Below the pieces are notes generated by a model. That model was not told the DNA's origin. It saw nothing but the letters and a program-made list of their open reading frames with translations, and ran no database searches. Shown here piece by piece: positions 52,044 to 62,100 of a stretch of 64,000 bases of DNA. The position numbers and the translations under genes were made by a program. This DNA comes from Bin87 sp965262485 (GTDB lineage Bacteria; Chloroflexota; Dehalococcoidia; Lucifugimonadales; UBA3495), in NCBI GenBank assembly GCA_965262485.1, contig OZ253540.1, positions 1,984,001 through 2,048,000 on the forward strand, in the 5' to 3' direction. Every line of letters begins with the position of its first letter. Position 1 is the stretch's first letter.

Positions 52044-53180
52044 TCAGTCGTGCTCCTGCGGCAGTTCGGGCTGGGGACTGCTGTAGTCAGCCACCAGCCG
52101 GTCGATGGTGTGGAAGTCCACGTGGGGCATGGTGATGATGTGGGCCACGTCGCCCTCGGGGGCGATCTGCCATCTGTCGAAGACTTCCTGCGACGGGCGG
52201 TCGAATACCACGGTGGGAGAGTTCCGGTGTCGCCAGGCCTTGATGCCGTGTTCGTTGAACCGTTTCACGGCGTACTCGGCAGTGTCCAGCATACCGCGAA
52301 CGGTCTCTCTCCATCCGTCTTCGCCGTGGCGGTTGATGGCGTACCAGAGCATGAGCGGGGTGAGGCCGTTGCGGGAGCCGGACAGGGTGGTGTCGTTGAC
52401 GCCGACGAGTTCCACGGCCCGGCCCAGGGTTTCGACTAGGTGTTTGCGGGTGAGCACGATACCGCAGGGCAGGGGTGCGCCGATCAGTTTGTGACCGCTG
52501 ATGGAGATGCTGTCGATGCCGGCGTCGAACCCGAAAGGCTGTGGGTCAGCCACGTAGGGCAGGATCATTCCGCTGAGCGCGGCGTCGGCGTGAATGTAGT
52601 GTTCCCCGATGCCCAGCTCGCCAATGATTCGTCGGATCGCGGGGATGTCGTCCACGGCGCCGCGCATGGTGGTGCCGATGGTGGCCAGAATGATGGCCGG
52701 CCGGTCTTGGTGGACGGTCAGCATGTTCCTGAGGTCGTCGTAGTCGATCTCGCCGTCGGTCCGTCTTTTGACGGTCGTGTGGGGCATGTTGAGGACGCGC
52801 GCAATCTTGAGGATGGAGTAGTGGGCTTCCTCGGAGAAGTAGAGCATACCCTCGGGATGGAGTTCCCGGGCCAGGTAGAGGCCGTACATGTTGCCTTCGG
52901 TGCCGCCCGAGGTCACGTAGCCCCAGGCGTCGTCGGGGTCCAGGCCCATGAGCTGGGCGAAGTGGAGGATGACCTCTCGCCCGAACTGGTGGGTGTTGCC
53001 CCGGTAGTTGGTCTGGTGGAAAGGGTCTCCGAGGTTGTTCAGGCAGTGGCTCAGAAATGGGATGAGCGGGGAGTAGTCGAAGCTCTGGTTGCCGGGGTAG
53101 CCCACCTGCCATTGCTCCGCGTCCTGGATTGTCTGGAGGAGTTCGGCGAGGCGGGATTCGATGTCGTTCTGGGCAGTCAT
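52044..53180 (-). CDS. hdc: PLP-dependent histidine decarboxylase-type enzyme
   Basis: This 378-residue enzyme matches the group II PLP-dependent histidine decarboxylases: NYRGNTHQFGREVILHFAQL, VTSGGTEGNMYGLYLARELH, FSEEAHYSILKIAR (His stacking on the cofactor), ILATIGTTMRGAVDD, IHADAALSGMILPY (Asp pairing with the PLP nitrogen), and DSISISGHKLIGAPLPCG with K231 forming the Schiff base. The true start is ATG 53180 (MTAQNDIESRLAELL); the longer frame is rejected. It probably makes histamine from histidine, although a related amino acid cannot be excluded. An ACT protein follows, and a long palindrome lies 80 bp upstream. Confidence 0.88.
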   Translation of the reverse strand: MTAQNDIESRLAELLQTIQDAEQWQVGYPGNQSFDYSPLIPFLSHCLNNLGDPFHQTNYRGNTHQFGREVILHFAQLMGLDPDDAWGYVTSGGTEGNMYGLYLARELHPEGMLYFSEEAHYSILKIARVLNMPHTTVKRRTDGEIDYDDLRNMLTVHQDRPAIILATIGTTMRGAVDDIPAIRRIIGELGIGEHYIHADAALSGMILPYVADPQPFGFDAGIDSISISGHKLIGAPLPCGIVLTRKHLVETLGRAVELVGVNDTTLSGSRNGLTPLMLWYAINRHGEDGWRETVRGMLDTAEYAVKRFNEHGIKAWRHRNSPTVVFDRPSQEVFDRWQIAPEGDVAHIITMPHVDFHTIDRLVADYSSPQPELPQEHD

Positions 53181-53636
53181 GGTTGCTTCGTCCTCGGCGT
53201 GTTCAAACGAACAGTGTGGTGGATGGGATCGGGCGTGGGAGATGTTGGTAATTCTATGTTTTGGGCCGCCCTTTGCGGGGCGGCCCAAAACGTTTGTGTC
53301 GTAGCATTTCGGTCGTTGGATTGGTCGCTCACTGCTCAACGGACGTAGTCGGACTGTGGCTGCTTTTTTTCGAGCGTCGTTGTCTTGATGCACGGTCTGA
53401 TGGTTTGGGGGGACGGGCACGCGTCCAAGTTGTTGGGTTATGGACGCACAGCGTCTCCTCGTCGCTGTGGCGTCGCGCTGGTGGTTTTCCGCGCTGGCAG
53501 TCCGGCCACAAAATGGGCTGCTCGGTCGTTGAAGATTCAATGGATTGCGCTTTACTGCTTAGCAAGTCCATGCCTTGGGCTCTTCAGAATGCTACTGGCT
53601 TCGTGGAGGCTGGGTCCGCCATCGCCTGATGGGCGG
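53181..53636. other. Gap of 456 bp upstream of hdc
   Basis: Apart from the palindrome at 53259 I see no gene or repeat. The part beyond 53300 has no recognisable coding frame on either strand. Confidence 0.5.
53259..53290. promoter_or_regulatory. Long perfect palindrome in the hdc upstream region
   Basis: TTTTGGGCCGCCC and GGGCGGCCCAAAA form a 13-bp perfect stem around TTTGCG. It lies 79-110 bp before the hdc start. The T-run is on the 5' side and the A-run on the 3' side in either direction, so it is not a standard terminator; an operator or leader structure is possible. Confidence 0.5.
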
Positions 53637-54914
53637 TCATTCTGCGGTGTGGATGAATCTGGTTCGGCTCTTGGTGCCGTCGCCTTCGTCGTTGTATCCC
53701 TTCACGTAGTAGCGGTACCAGTGGTCGGCCTCCACGGTCGTGTCGGTGTAGCTGACCGCTGGCGTCACTATGGTGGCGATGAGCGCTGCACTGCCGATGA
53801 GGTTGGCTCGGTAGACCTTGTAGCCGTCGGGCGTGGGGCCGTCGGCGGGCGCCGTCCAGGCGATGACGACTTCGCCGGCCGTTTCCTCGGAAAGGGCCAT
53901 TCCGGTGGGCGCGTGGGGCACATCGGGCGTTTGGGTCTTGGTCTCGATGGATTGCCAGGTGCTCTGTGGGCTGTCGCCGACGTCGTTGTGGGCCACGACC
54001 CAGTAGGTGTACCAGGTTTCCTCGGCGACGGTGTCGTCCGTGTAGGTAGTGGTCGTCCCGTTGGTGGTCCCGAGCTGCTGGTCCGTGTTGGTGGCCACCG
54101 TCTTGCAGTAGACGCGGTATCCGTTGACGTCCTCATCTCTTAGTGGGTCCTGCCAGGTGATGACCACGGAGCCAGCGTCGTCCTCGCTGAGATCCACGCG
54201 TGCCGGCGCTGCGGGCGTGCCTGGCTCACGTGCTGTGGTGATGCGGTCCAGCTCCGACCATTCGCCGTAGCCTGAGTCGTTGCCGGCGCGGACCCGGTAC
54301 AGGTACTCGGTGTCGTAGTCGGTATCGGTGTCCTCGTACGAGGTCGTGGGCGCCGCCACGTCGGTTACGACTGGGTCTGCCGACAGGTTGGATGTCGTTT
54401 CTCTTTCCACCTGATAGGTGGTGGCGGTGTCCACGCTGGTCCAGGAGATGTCAACGGCGGTCTCGCCGGCTTCCTGGGCGGCGGATACGTCCTGAACCTA
54501 TGCCGGTGGCGTTGTGATCGTGGCGGCGCGGGAACGCTTGGACTGACCTTCGGCGTTAACGGCCGCTACTTTGTACTTGTACCTGGTTCCAGGTTCGGCG
54601 GTGGGGTGAGTGTAGGAATTTGTGCTGCTCCCGGTGTTGGCAGTGAGCGTCTGCATGGTTTCCTGCACCCCGGGTGAGACGTTGCGTCTGAACACCTTGT
54701 AGTGGGTGATGCTGTCGTCTTGAGGGTCGTTCCACGACAGTTGGACGTCACCCTGAGAGGAAGTTGCCGTCAGGCCGGTCGGCCGGCTGGGCTTCTGGGA
54801 CTGCGCTTCCGCGGTGGCTGGTGGTCCCTGCCCCACCGTCACTGCTGTAGCGATCATCATGATGACGGCGGCGGTTGCTGCGACCAGCCTGCTGCTGTTT
54901 CTGATGGATTTCAT
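53637..54914 (-). pseudogene. Secreted four-Fn3-domain protein with an in-frame TAG
   Basis: From ATG 54914 the signal peptide MKSIRNSSRLVAATAAVIMM with AEAQSQ leads into Fn3 domain 1 (RPTGLTATSSQGDVQLSWND, RYKYKVAAVNAEGQSKRSRA). A TAG at 54500-54498 interrupts the frame, but the same frame continues after it with GETAVDISWTSVDTATTYQV and three more Fn3 domains (YLYRVRAGNDSGYGEWSELD; VITWQDPLRDEDVNGYRVYC; VVIAWTAPADGPTPDGYKVY) to the stop at 53637. It is one gene of 425 codons with a single nonsense codon: a pseudogene, a readthrough case or an error. The product would be extracellular. Confidence 0.8.
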
Positions 54915-54947
54915 GGTGTTTCCTCGTTTGTGGAGCGCGGATTATTT

Positions 54948-55465
54948 TTACTGTGCGGGTGCTGCGTTCCGGGCGTGTTCGTCCAGCTCTATGGCAGCCC
55001 GTCTAGTCCTCCGTGATGATGGCTGCGGCTGTAATGACCCGCCGCTTGGACGCGAGTACGTTTGCGCTACGCGCTTGTCCTCGATGTTGCGGGCAGCGCG
55101 GCTCAGGTCATAAACCTCCCAATAGAACCCATAGGTCAGCACCGCGACCCCGTGGGTCATACCACGCGTGTATTCCCACAACCGGATGCGGTCGTGTCGT
55201 CTTCGCGTGCGTGCATTCTGGACTTGGATCAAAACCGCAACGTCGCCGTGGCTGTCGAAAAGCGCGTAGTCCACCGTGCCGCGTCGGCCCCGGTCATAGT
55301 GCGGTTGGCATTCCCAGGGCAGCCAGGTACGCCAGCCCAAGGCCCACAGGATTGGGTCGACGACCGCATATCGTATGCCGGTCTTGTGCCTCCGGGACAG
55401 GCGGCCGGCCTGGGCCACGGTCTCCACGACTTCGCGGCCGGCTTTTCGACGTCAGCAGCGCTCAT
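54948..55465 (-). pseudogene. PD-(D/E)XK-type (HsdR N-terminal-like) protein with altered active site
   Basis: The frame starting at 55427 reads VAQAGRLSRRHKTGIRYAVV, DPILWALGWRTWLPWECQPH, GTVDYALFDSHGDVAVLIQV and QNARTRRRHDRIRLWEYTRG, then VAVLTYGFYWEVYDL. This is the layout of the type I restriction R-subunit N-terminal nuclease family (D in DYALFD, then ExK in VLIEVK). Here the ExK is QVQ, so catalysis is unlikely. A better start, MSAADVEKPA at 55465 with GAGGAA six bases ahead, lies in another frame, so a one-base change near 55435 has probably split the gene. The C-terminal 30 residues look random. Confidence 0.6.
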
Positions 55466-55573
55466 ACGGTTTCCTCAGGCACCGCCAGCGTGTACGTGTC
55501 GGTGTCGTCATGGCTATGTTCGGCAGCGATGATGCATTCAATGCCGTCGAGTTGACGGCGCTCACTTGAAACA

Positions 55574-55604
55574 GAGGAGCCTGAGACCACGCCTCAGGCT
55601 CCTC
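55574..55604. terminator. Perfect 12-bp hairpin
   Basis: GAGGAGCCTGAG and CTCAGGCTCCTC enclose a 7-base loop in the gap between the PD-(D/E)XK relic and the secreted PPC-repeat relic. It has no strong T-run but is the most stable structure in this gap and may end the long minus-strand surface-protein gene. Confidence 0.45.
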
Positions 55605-55823
55605 GTGGTCGTCCCGCCTGGGCCCAGCGCTCCGCCGCCCATTGCTCTTCAGCTGCATTTCTTTGTCACCACCTGGGCACCGCATGTTCAGTGAATGCGC
55701 TCGTTCTGCGCCTCGGCCGCGGCGGCGGCACAAAGACTCAGCACTTGGCCTGGTCCCCGTCGCCGTCCGTCCGCCGCGTTCTTCAACGTATTGCCGCTTG
55801 CTTCAGCCTCCAGTCCAAGCCGG

Positions 55824-58800
55824 TCAGTTGGCCGTTACGGACACCGTGTCGGTGCCGCGGGCGTCGCCGCCGTTCTCCGACACGGCGATGTGGTAGGGGG
55901 CTGTGCTGCCAGGCGTGTAGGTCAGCCGGGCGTTCTGGCCCGCGCCGCCGTCGTTGTTCTCCTGTCCGGAGACCGCGACCTCGTCACTGTCGTACAGCCT
56001 GACCTTCGGGTCGACGAGGGTGCCGTCGGCGGTGGATTTGCCCTTCACGTCGATGGTGTAGGTTGTGCCTCCCTGCAGGGTTACGTGGTACCAGTCGGTG
56101 TCCGCGGTGGCGTGGTAGTTGATCCGGCCTGTCTTGCTGGTGCCCACCGTGAGGTCTCACACGTTGCCTCCGTCGCTGGCGCACTCGTCCATGTGGATGG
56201 TGGCGTAGCCCCACCGGTAGGTCAGGGTTGTAACACCGGGGGTCTCGCGCCTGGTTGCCTCGCGGACCGTCCATGCCGTGCCCAGTGGTCCAGGCGCAGT
56301 TCGTTGGCTGGCTCCAGCGGCGCCATCTGATGCCTTGTATTGAGGTGCCCTGAACGGCTTTCCAACGCCTGTTACTACCATCCGGTGTAGTCTTCTACCT
56401 ACAGCTTGTATGTCCCCGTTCCGGCTCCGTCGGCACCCGCAGCGACGTAATAGGTGCCGCCCTGGGTAACGGTGAACTCCACCCAGCTGTCCAGCCCGTC
56501 CCCGGTGTCGTCGTTGGAGGTTCCTTCCATTAGGTACCCTCCGAATCGTAAATGCCCGTCAGATACGGGTCATCCAGGGTGCCGTGGGCGTCCCAAGACC
56601 CCTTCAGTGCAAACGCATATTTTCGGCCCGCCCTTAGTGTCACCGCGAACCAGTCCTCGTCGTCACTGGTCTCTATGTTCCCGATGACCATGCCGCCGCT
56701 GACCTGCGCCTCGCAGGACGTGCCGGTGTCGCCCACACAAGCATCAATGTGTTCAGTCACCGACAGTTCGTATGTGCCCTCCAGGGAGTGGAACCCTCTT
56801 GATGTCCCTCCGACCGCAACGTAGTGTGTCCTTGTCCGGGTGGCCCTGAAGACCAAGCGGCTATTGAGCCCAACGCCAGCATCGTCTATGTCGGTAAGCC
56901 ATGAGCCCGTGGGCACCGGACCGGCGCTGTCGTAAATCCCGTACAGGAATGGGTCTGCCATGGTGCCGTCCCCGGTTGGCGCTCCTTTGAGGTCGAACTG
57001 GTAGAGTATGTTCTTCTGGAGGCTTACCGCGAACCAGTCCTGTTCTCCCGACTGTTCGATCTCTCCGGTGACGGAACCCTCCACTTCGACCCTGCCTGTG
57101 GTGCAGCTGTTGGCTGAGTAGTCGTCTGAGCCTACCGAAACGGACAGGGAGTAGGTGTAAGCATCCAGTTCATCCTCACCCAGTTCATCCTCAGGGTAGT
57201 CACCGTGCCCCGCCGCTACGTAGTAGGTTCCTGAAGTGCCTGGTGTGAACAACACCCGGCTGTTGAGTCCGCGGCTTCCGTCGCTGTCCTGGGTACAGTC
57301 GATAAGAACACCTGAATTGTCGCGGATTCCATGCAGATGGGGATCATGCAATCCTCTATTGAGGAGGTCGAAGACATATTCGACGTCGGCCTCCAGACTG
57401 ACGGAGAACCAGTCGGGTCTCCGCGCTGTTCGATTCTGCCCGCAGATGCGCCCGGCACCGCCAGTGTTCCAGTCGTGCTGGTATCGGCGGAGTAATCGTC
57501 GGTGTTGTCCCAGACCTCCAGGCGGTACATTCCCTGGTAGTTTCCGTACCAGCCGCGGATATGTAGTGTGTTCCGCTCCGGGTGGCGGAGTATATGAGCC
57601 TGCTGTTCCTGTTGGCGCCGCCGTCTTCGTCACTGGTATCGGCAATCAGAGTTCCAGAGTCGTCGTAAATGCCGGCGAGATAGGGGTCGTCCAACCCTTT
57701 GGCCAGCACGACGATCAGATATTCGACGCCCGATTCCAGCGTAACGGCGAACCAATCCCGGTCGCCTCTGAAATCCACCGTGCTTGTGGCGCGACCGTTC
57801 ACTTCCACGGTCCCAGTTGTGCCGGTGTCGTCGGTGTGTGCATCGTCCGGGTGGCCGTTGGTTACATCGATGACCGAGAGTTTGTAATGCCCCCTCAGGT
57901 ATGGGGCGGGCCAATCGTTCTCCGAATTATCTTCCCCTCCCGCTGCCACAAAGTACGTGCCGTCCGCGCCGGGAGTGAACACCACGTGGCTTTCGCTTCC
58001 ACCTCCTCTTTTTCCTCGTTCCTCGTCCGCTGTACCGTCGATGAAGCTGCTGTCCTGATCGTGAATCCCATAAATCAGCGTGCGGAGGTAGATGAGATTC
58101 CCCCGCTGGTCTACATGGTAGGTGTGGTCCTTTTCCAGTTCCACGGAGAACCAGTCGCGATCGTCGACGAAGTCCAACTTCCCTCCGACCTGTTGCCCAA
58201 CCGTAAGACTGCCACCGGTGCTGGTGTCGGCGGGATAGTCGTCCTCGGCGTCTCCATCTTGCTGCTCGGCCGGAACCGGATCAGGAACGGGGTCCGGGGG
58301 ACGATTGTTACGTCGCCGTCCGTGATCGTCAGCGTCGCCGCGCCCGCGGTCAGCCCGGCCGCGCTGCCGCTCAGGGTCACCGTCTCGTTGCCCTCCGCCA
58401 GGTTGTCCTGGGTCGGTTCGAATGACAGCTCCGCCGTCCCGCTGGACTGTCCCGCTTGGACTGTCACCGTGAAGGCGCTCACCGCCGCGTAATCCGTCGC
58501 CGAGGTTGCCGTTCCCCCGGCTACGCTGACCGTAACTTCGGTGGCAGTTGGCAGGGGAGAGTTGTTCAGCGAGGCGGTGACGGTGACCGGCGTCGCCGCG
58601 GCGCTCTCGCTCACGGAGTCGGGGTTCAGCGAAAGGGTGACGGCGGTCGGCGCCGGGTCTGGCGTCGGCTGGGCCGGGGTGGTCGCCCGAACGTATTTGG
58701 ACCTTTTGCTCAGGCCATGAGCGTTCCGGGCCTTCACCCGGTAGAAGTACCTAGTGGAAGGCGCCACCGTGTCGTCGGTGTAGGTTGTGGCGCTTGTCCC

Positions 58801-59115
58801 GGTGTCATCCTCGATAATGGTCAGGTCGCCTTCGGCGTCGGTTTCCCGGTTGCGCCGCAGTATCTGGTAGCCGGTGATGCTGGAGTCGCCGGGATCCGCC
58901 CAGGAGATCGTAACGGAGTCGTGGGACACCGCGACTGCCGTGGGGCGGGCTGGCCTGTCCGGGGGGCTGTTGCTTTGCGCCGAGACCGGCCAAGCATAGA
59001 ACGGCATTACAGCAACTGCTGCAACCAAGAGTACCGCAGCCCAGAGTAGTCCGAGCCGGGGAGATGTCACGGCTTTCGTGATTGACGTGCGGAGAGCGGC
59101 TGCTTGCTTGTTCAT
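55824..59115 (-). pseudogene. Secreted Fn3/Calx-beta/PPC-repeat protein, heavily broken
   Basis: The 5' part from 59115 is intact: signal peptide (LLWAAVLLVAAVAVMPFYAW, cleaved after VSAQS), one Fn3 domain (RPTAVAVSHDSVTISWADPG), and a Calx-beta-like domain (TVSVAGGTATSATDYAAVSA, LAEGNETVTLSGSAAGL). Near 58250 the frame is lost. Six PPC-like beta-sandwich repeats follow in different frames, each with D-WF-V-L and LDDPYLAGIYDDSGT-type words: RDWFSVELEKD, RDWFAVTLESG, PDWFSVSLEAD, QDWFAVSLQKN, EDWFAVTLRAG and TDWYHVTLQGG. Stops lie within (TGA near 56160, TAG near 56402). The last piece ends at 55824. It was an extracellular protein; now probably not made. Confidence 0.75.
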
Positions 59116-59162
59116 CCTTTTCCCCTTACCTGGATTCGGCCAGTCGAGTTCGAACGCACCCC

Positions 59163-62100
59163 CTAGCCGCTGGTGGTTATCATCACTCGGCGCGACTTGG
59201 GTCCCACTCCCGCTTCGTTGATGGCTTTGACCCGGTACACGTACTTGGCGCCGGCAGCCACACCCGTATCGGTGTACGAGGTCGCGCCGCTTCCGGTGTC
59301 CGGCACGTGGACCGACAGGGAGTGCTCGCCGGCATCGGCATTTCGCCGCAGTATCCGGTAGCCGGTGACGCTGTCGTCATCGGGGGCGTCCCAGGTCAGG
59401 GTCACCGAGCCGTCGGCGTTCTCCACTGCTGTCAGGTTCTCGGGCGCCGGCGGCGGCTCCGTTGGTCCTGCGCTGGCTACCTCGTTCGTGGCGACGCTGG
59501 TAAGAGACTCCGGGTTGCCCGCGTCGTCCGTGAACGAGGCTTTCACCCTGATGGCCTTGCCTGCGTCCGAGTCGGCCAAGGCATAGCTGGAGCCCGTCGC
59601 GCCCTGGATTGCCACATAGTCGGCCAGCCACTGGTAGTTGAAGGCCGCGCCGCTCAGCCCGTCCTCGTCGGCGATGCCGGAGGTGTCCGCCGTCAGCGTC
59701 TCCCCCACTTGGGCCGTGCCGCTAATGCCCGGCCACCGGAGCGCCGGGCATTTGGGCGCGGCGTCTACTATTGCTGTCGCCGTGCTGGTCAGCGTCTCTT
59801 CGTTGTCCGCGTCATCCGTGAACGAGACTATCACCTTGATAGTCTTGCCTTCGTCGGCGGCAATTACGGTGTAGGTGGAGTCTGTCGCTCCCGCGATGTC
59901 CGTGTCCGAACTCCCGTCGTTGGCAACCCACTGGTAGCTGAAGGAAACGTTGGTCAGCCCGTCGGAGTCTGCAATGCCCGACGTGTCCGCCGTCAGCGTC
60001 TCCCCCACCTGGGCCGTGCCGGTGATGGTGGGCGCTCCGGTGGCGGGGCTGTTAGGCGCGGCATCTACTGTTGCCGTCGCCGCGCTGGTCAGACTCTCTT
60101 CGTCGTCGGTGAAGGACACGCGCACCTTGACGGTCCTGCCCTCGTCGGCGGCTGCCAGGGTGTAGGTCGAGTCCGCCGCTCCCGCGATGTCCGTGTCCGA
60201 AGTCCCGTCGTTGGTTACCCACTGGTAGCTGTAGGCGGCACCGCTCAGCCCGTCGGAGTCGGCGATGCCCGACGTGTCCGCCGTCAGCGTCTCCCCGACC
60301 TGATCGGTGCCGGCGATTGTGGGCGCTCCAGTGGCCGGGCTGTTGGCTATCTGTTGCTGGATTGCAAAGCCAACCGCCTCGGTCGCATCGCTGGTCAGCG
60401 ACTCGGCGTACCCGCCCCTATCGGTGAAGGCCACCCGGACCCTGATGGTCCTGCCCTCGTCGCTGCCTGCCAGGGTGTAGGTGGAGTCCGCCGCATCCGC
60501 GATGTCCGTGTCTGCGCTCCCGTCGTTTGCGACCCACTGGAACCGGAACTGCACCCGGCCCAGACCGTTCCCGTCGGCTATGCCAGTCGTATCCGCCGTG
60601 AGGGTCTCTCCGGCCTGCGCCGTGCCGGTGATGACCGACGCGCCAGTGGCCGCCACGTTGGCCGGCCTGGCCCGTTTGCCCGACTCATACTGGTTGGTGG
60701 AGGTCATGAACAGGTAGTCGGACCAATCCGAGGAGCCGTGAGCGTTGCTGGCGCGTACCTGGAACCAGTACCCGGAGCTGGTATCCAGTCCGCTGATGAT
60801 GGCCCCCGCCCCGTAGAAGGCGATCTCAACGCCGTCTCCCGGCAGGTCGGTCCACTGGCCGTTCCGGAACAGCTGCACATCGTAGGAACCGGCCCCGGGC
60901 ACAGCGTCCCACTCCAGGTCCACGCTCCCGGCGAAGACCGCGGTTCCCACCGGCTTTTCCGGGGTGTCCGGAGCGCTGCCGGGGTCGGGCCGGGGCGTCA
61001 CCGTCGCCGTGGCCGCGCTGGTCAGCGTCTCGTCGCTGCTCCCATCGTCGGTGAAGGACACGCGCACCCTGATGGTCCTGCCCTCGTCGTCGGCTGCCAG
61101 GGTGTGGGTCGAGTCCGTGGCAGCCGTGATGTCGGTGTCCGAAGTCCCGTCATTGGCAACCCACTGGTAGCCGTAGGCAACGTTGGTCAGCCCGTCGGCG
61201 TCGGCGATGCCGGAGGTGTCCGCGGTCAGCGTCTCCCCCACCTGGGCGGTGCCGCTGATCGTCGGCGCTCCGGTGGCCGGGCTGTTGGCTTGCGGCGGCG
61301 GGCCGTTCACCCGCAGGCCCAGGCCTACCGTCAGCGGCCGTCCGTCCGCGGTGCAGATCGCCCCCGCCTCCGTGCACGCCCGGCCCTGGGGCGTGAGGAT
61401 CGACACCGGCCCGTTCCCCGAGGGCTGAAGCGTCAGCTCCCACAGGTCCTTGTGCCCGTCCACCATCGCGGCATCCGTCACCGTGGCGCCGCTCACCAGC
61501 AGCGCATGGTCGCGCATGTCCTCGGGCGTTATCTCCACCTCCTCGCTGAAGGCGATCAGGACGCTGAGGCGCTCGAACCGTCGTGGCTCGAAGGCGCGTC
61601 CTGGACGGACCCCACCAGCGGACCCACCCCGGTCGCAAGCGCCGTCTGGCCCAGGGGCAGCTTCACAATCTTGACGCCGTAGTAGCTGATGTAGCACTTG
61701 TCGTCGACCTCGGCCCTGACCTTAAGCGACACATATTGCACGGTAAAATAACGGTACGCCGGGACGAGCTCCATCGGCTGAGTGAGCGGCGTGCGCCGGC
61801 CGGTCAGGATTTCCACCGTGGAACCGGCAGTGGCCCCCGTCGCCCTCACGTTCACGTGGGTCGTGTCGTTGTTGACGTGAACGGTGGAGCGGCGGTTCGC
61901 GTGGCTGAACTTACTCGGCCCGGAGACCAGCGTTCCTCCTCCGACCGGCGTCACCGTGAGCGTCCCCAGCGCCGAATGTTCGGTGATCCCTCCCGGGCCC
62001 ATCACCTCTCCATAGCAACTCGGGAGAGGCGGCCGGGGGTTGCGTTTGACCGTCATCCCGTAGCTCATGGTCTCGTTGCCGTCGTCCGAGGTGACGGTCA

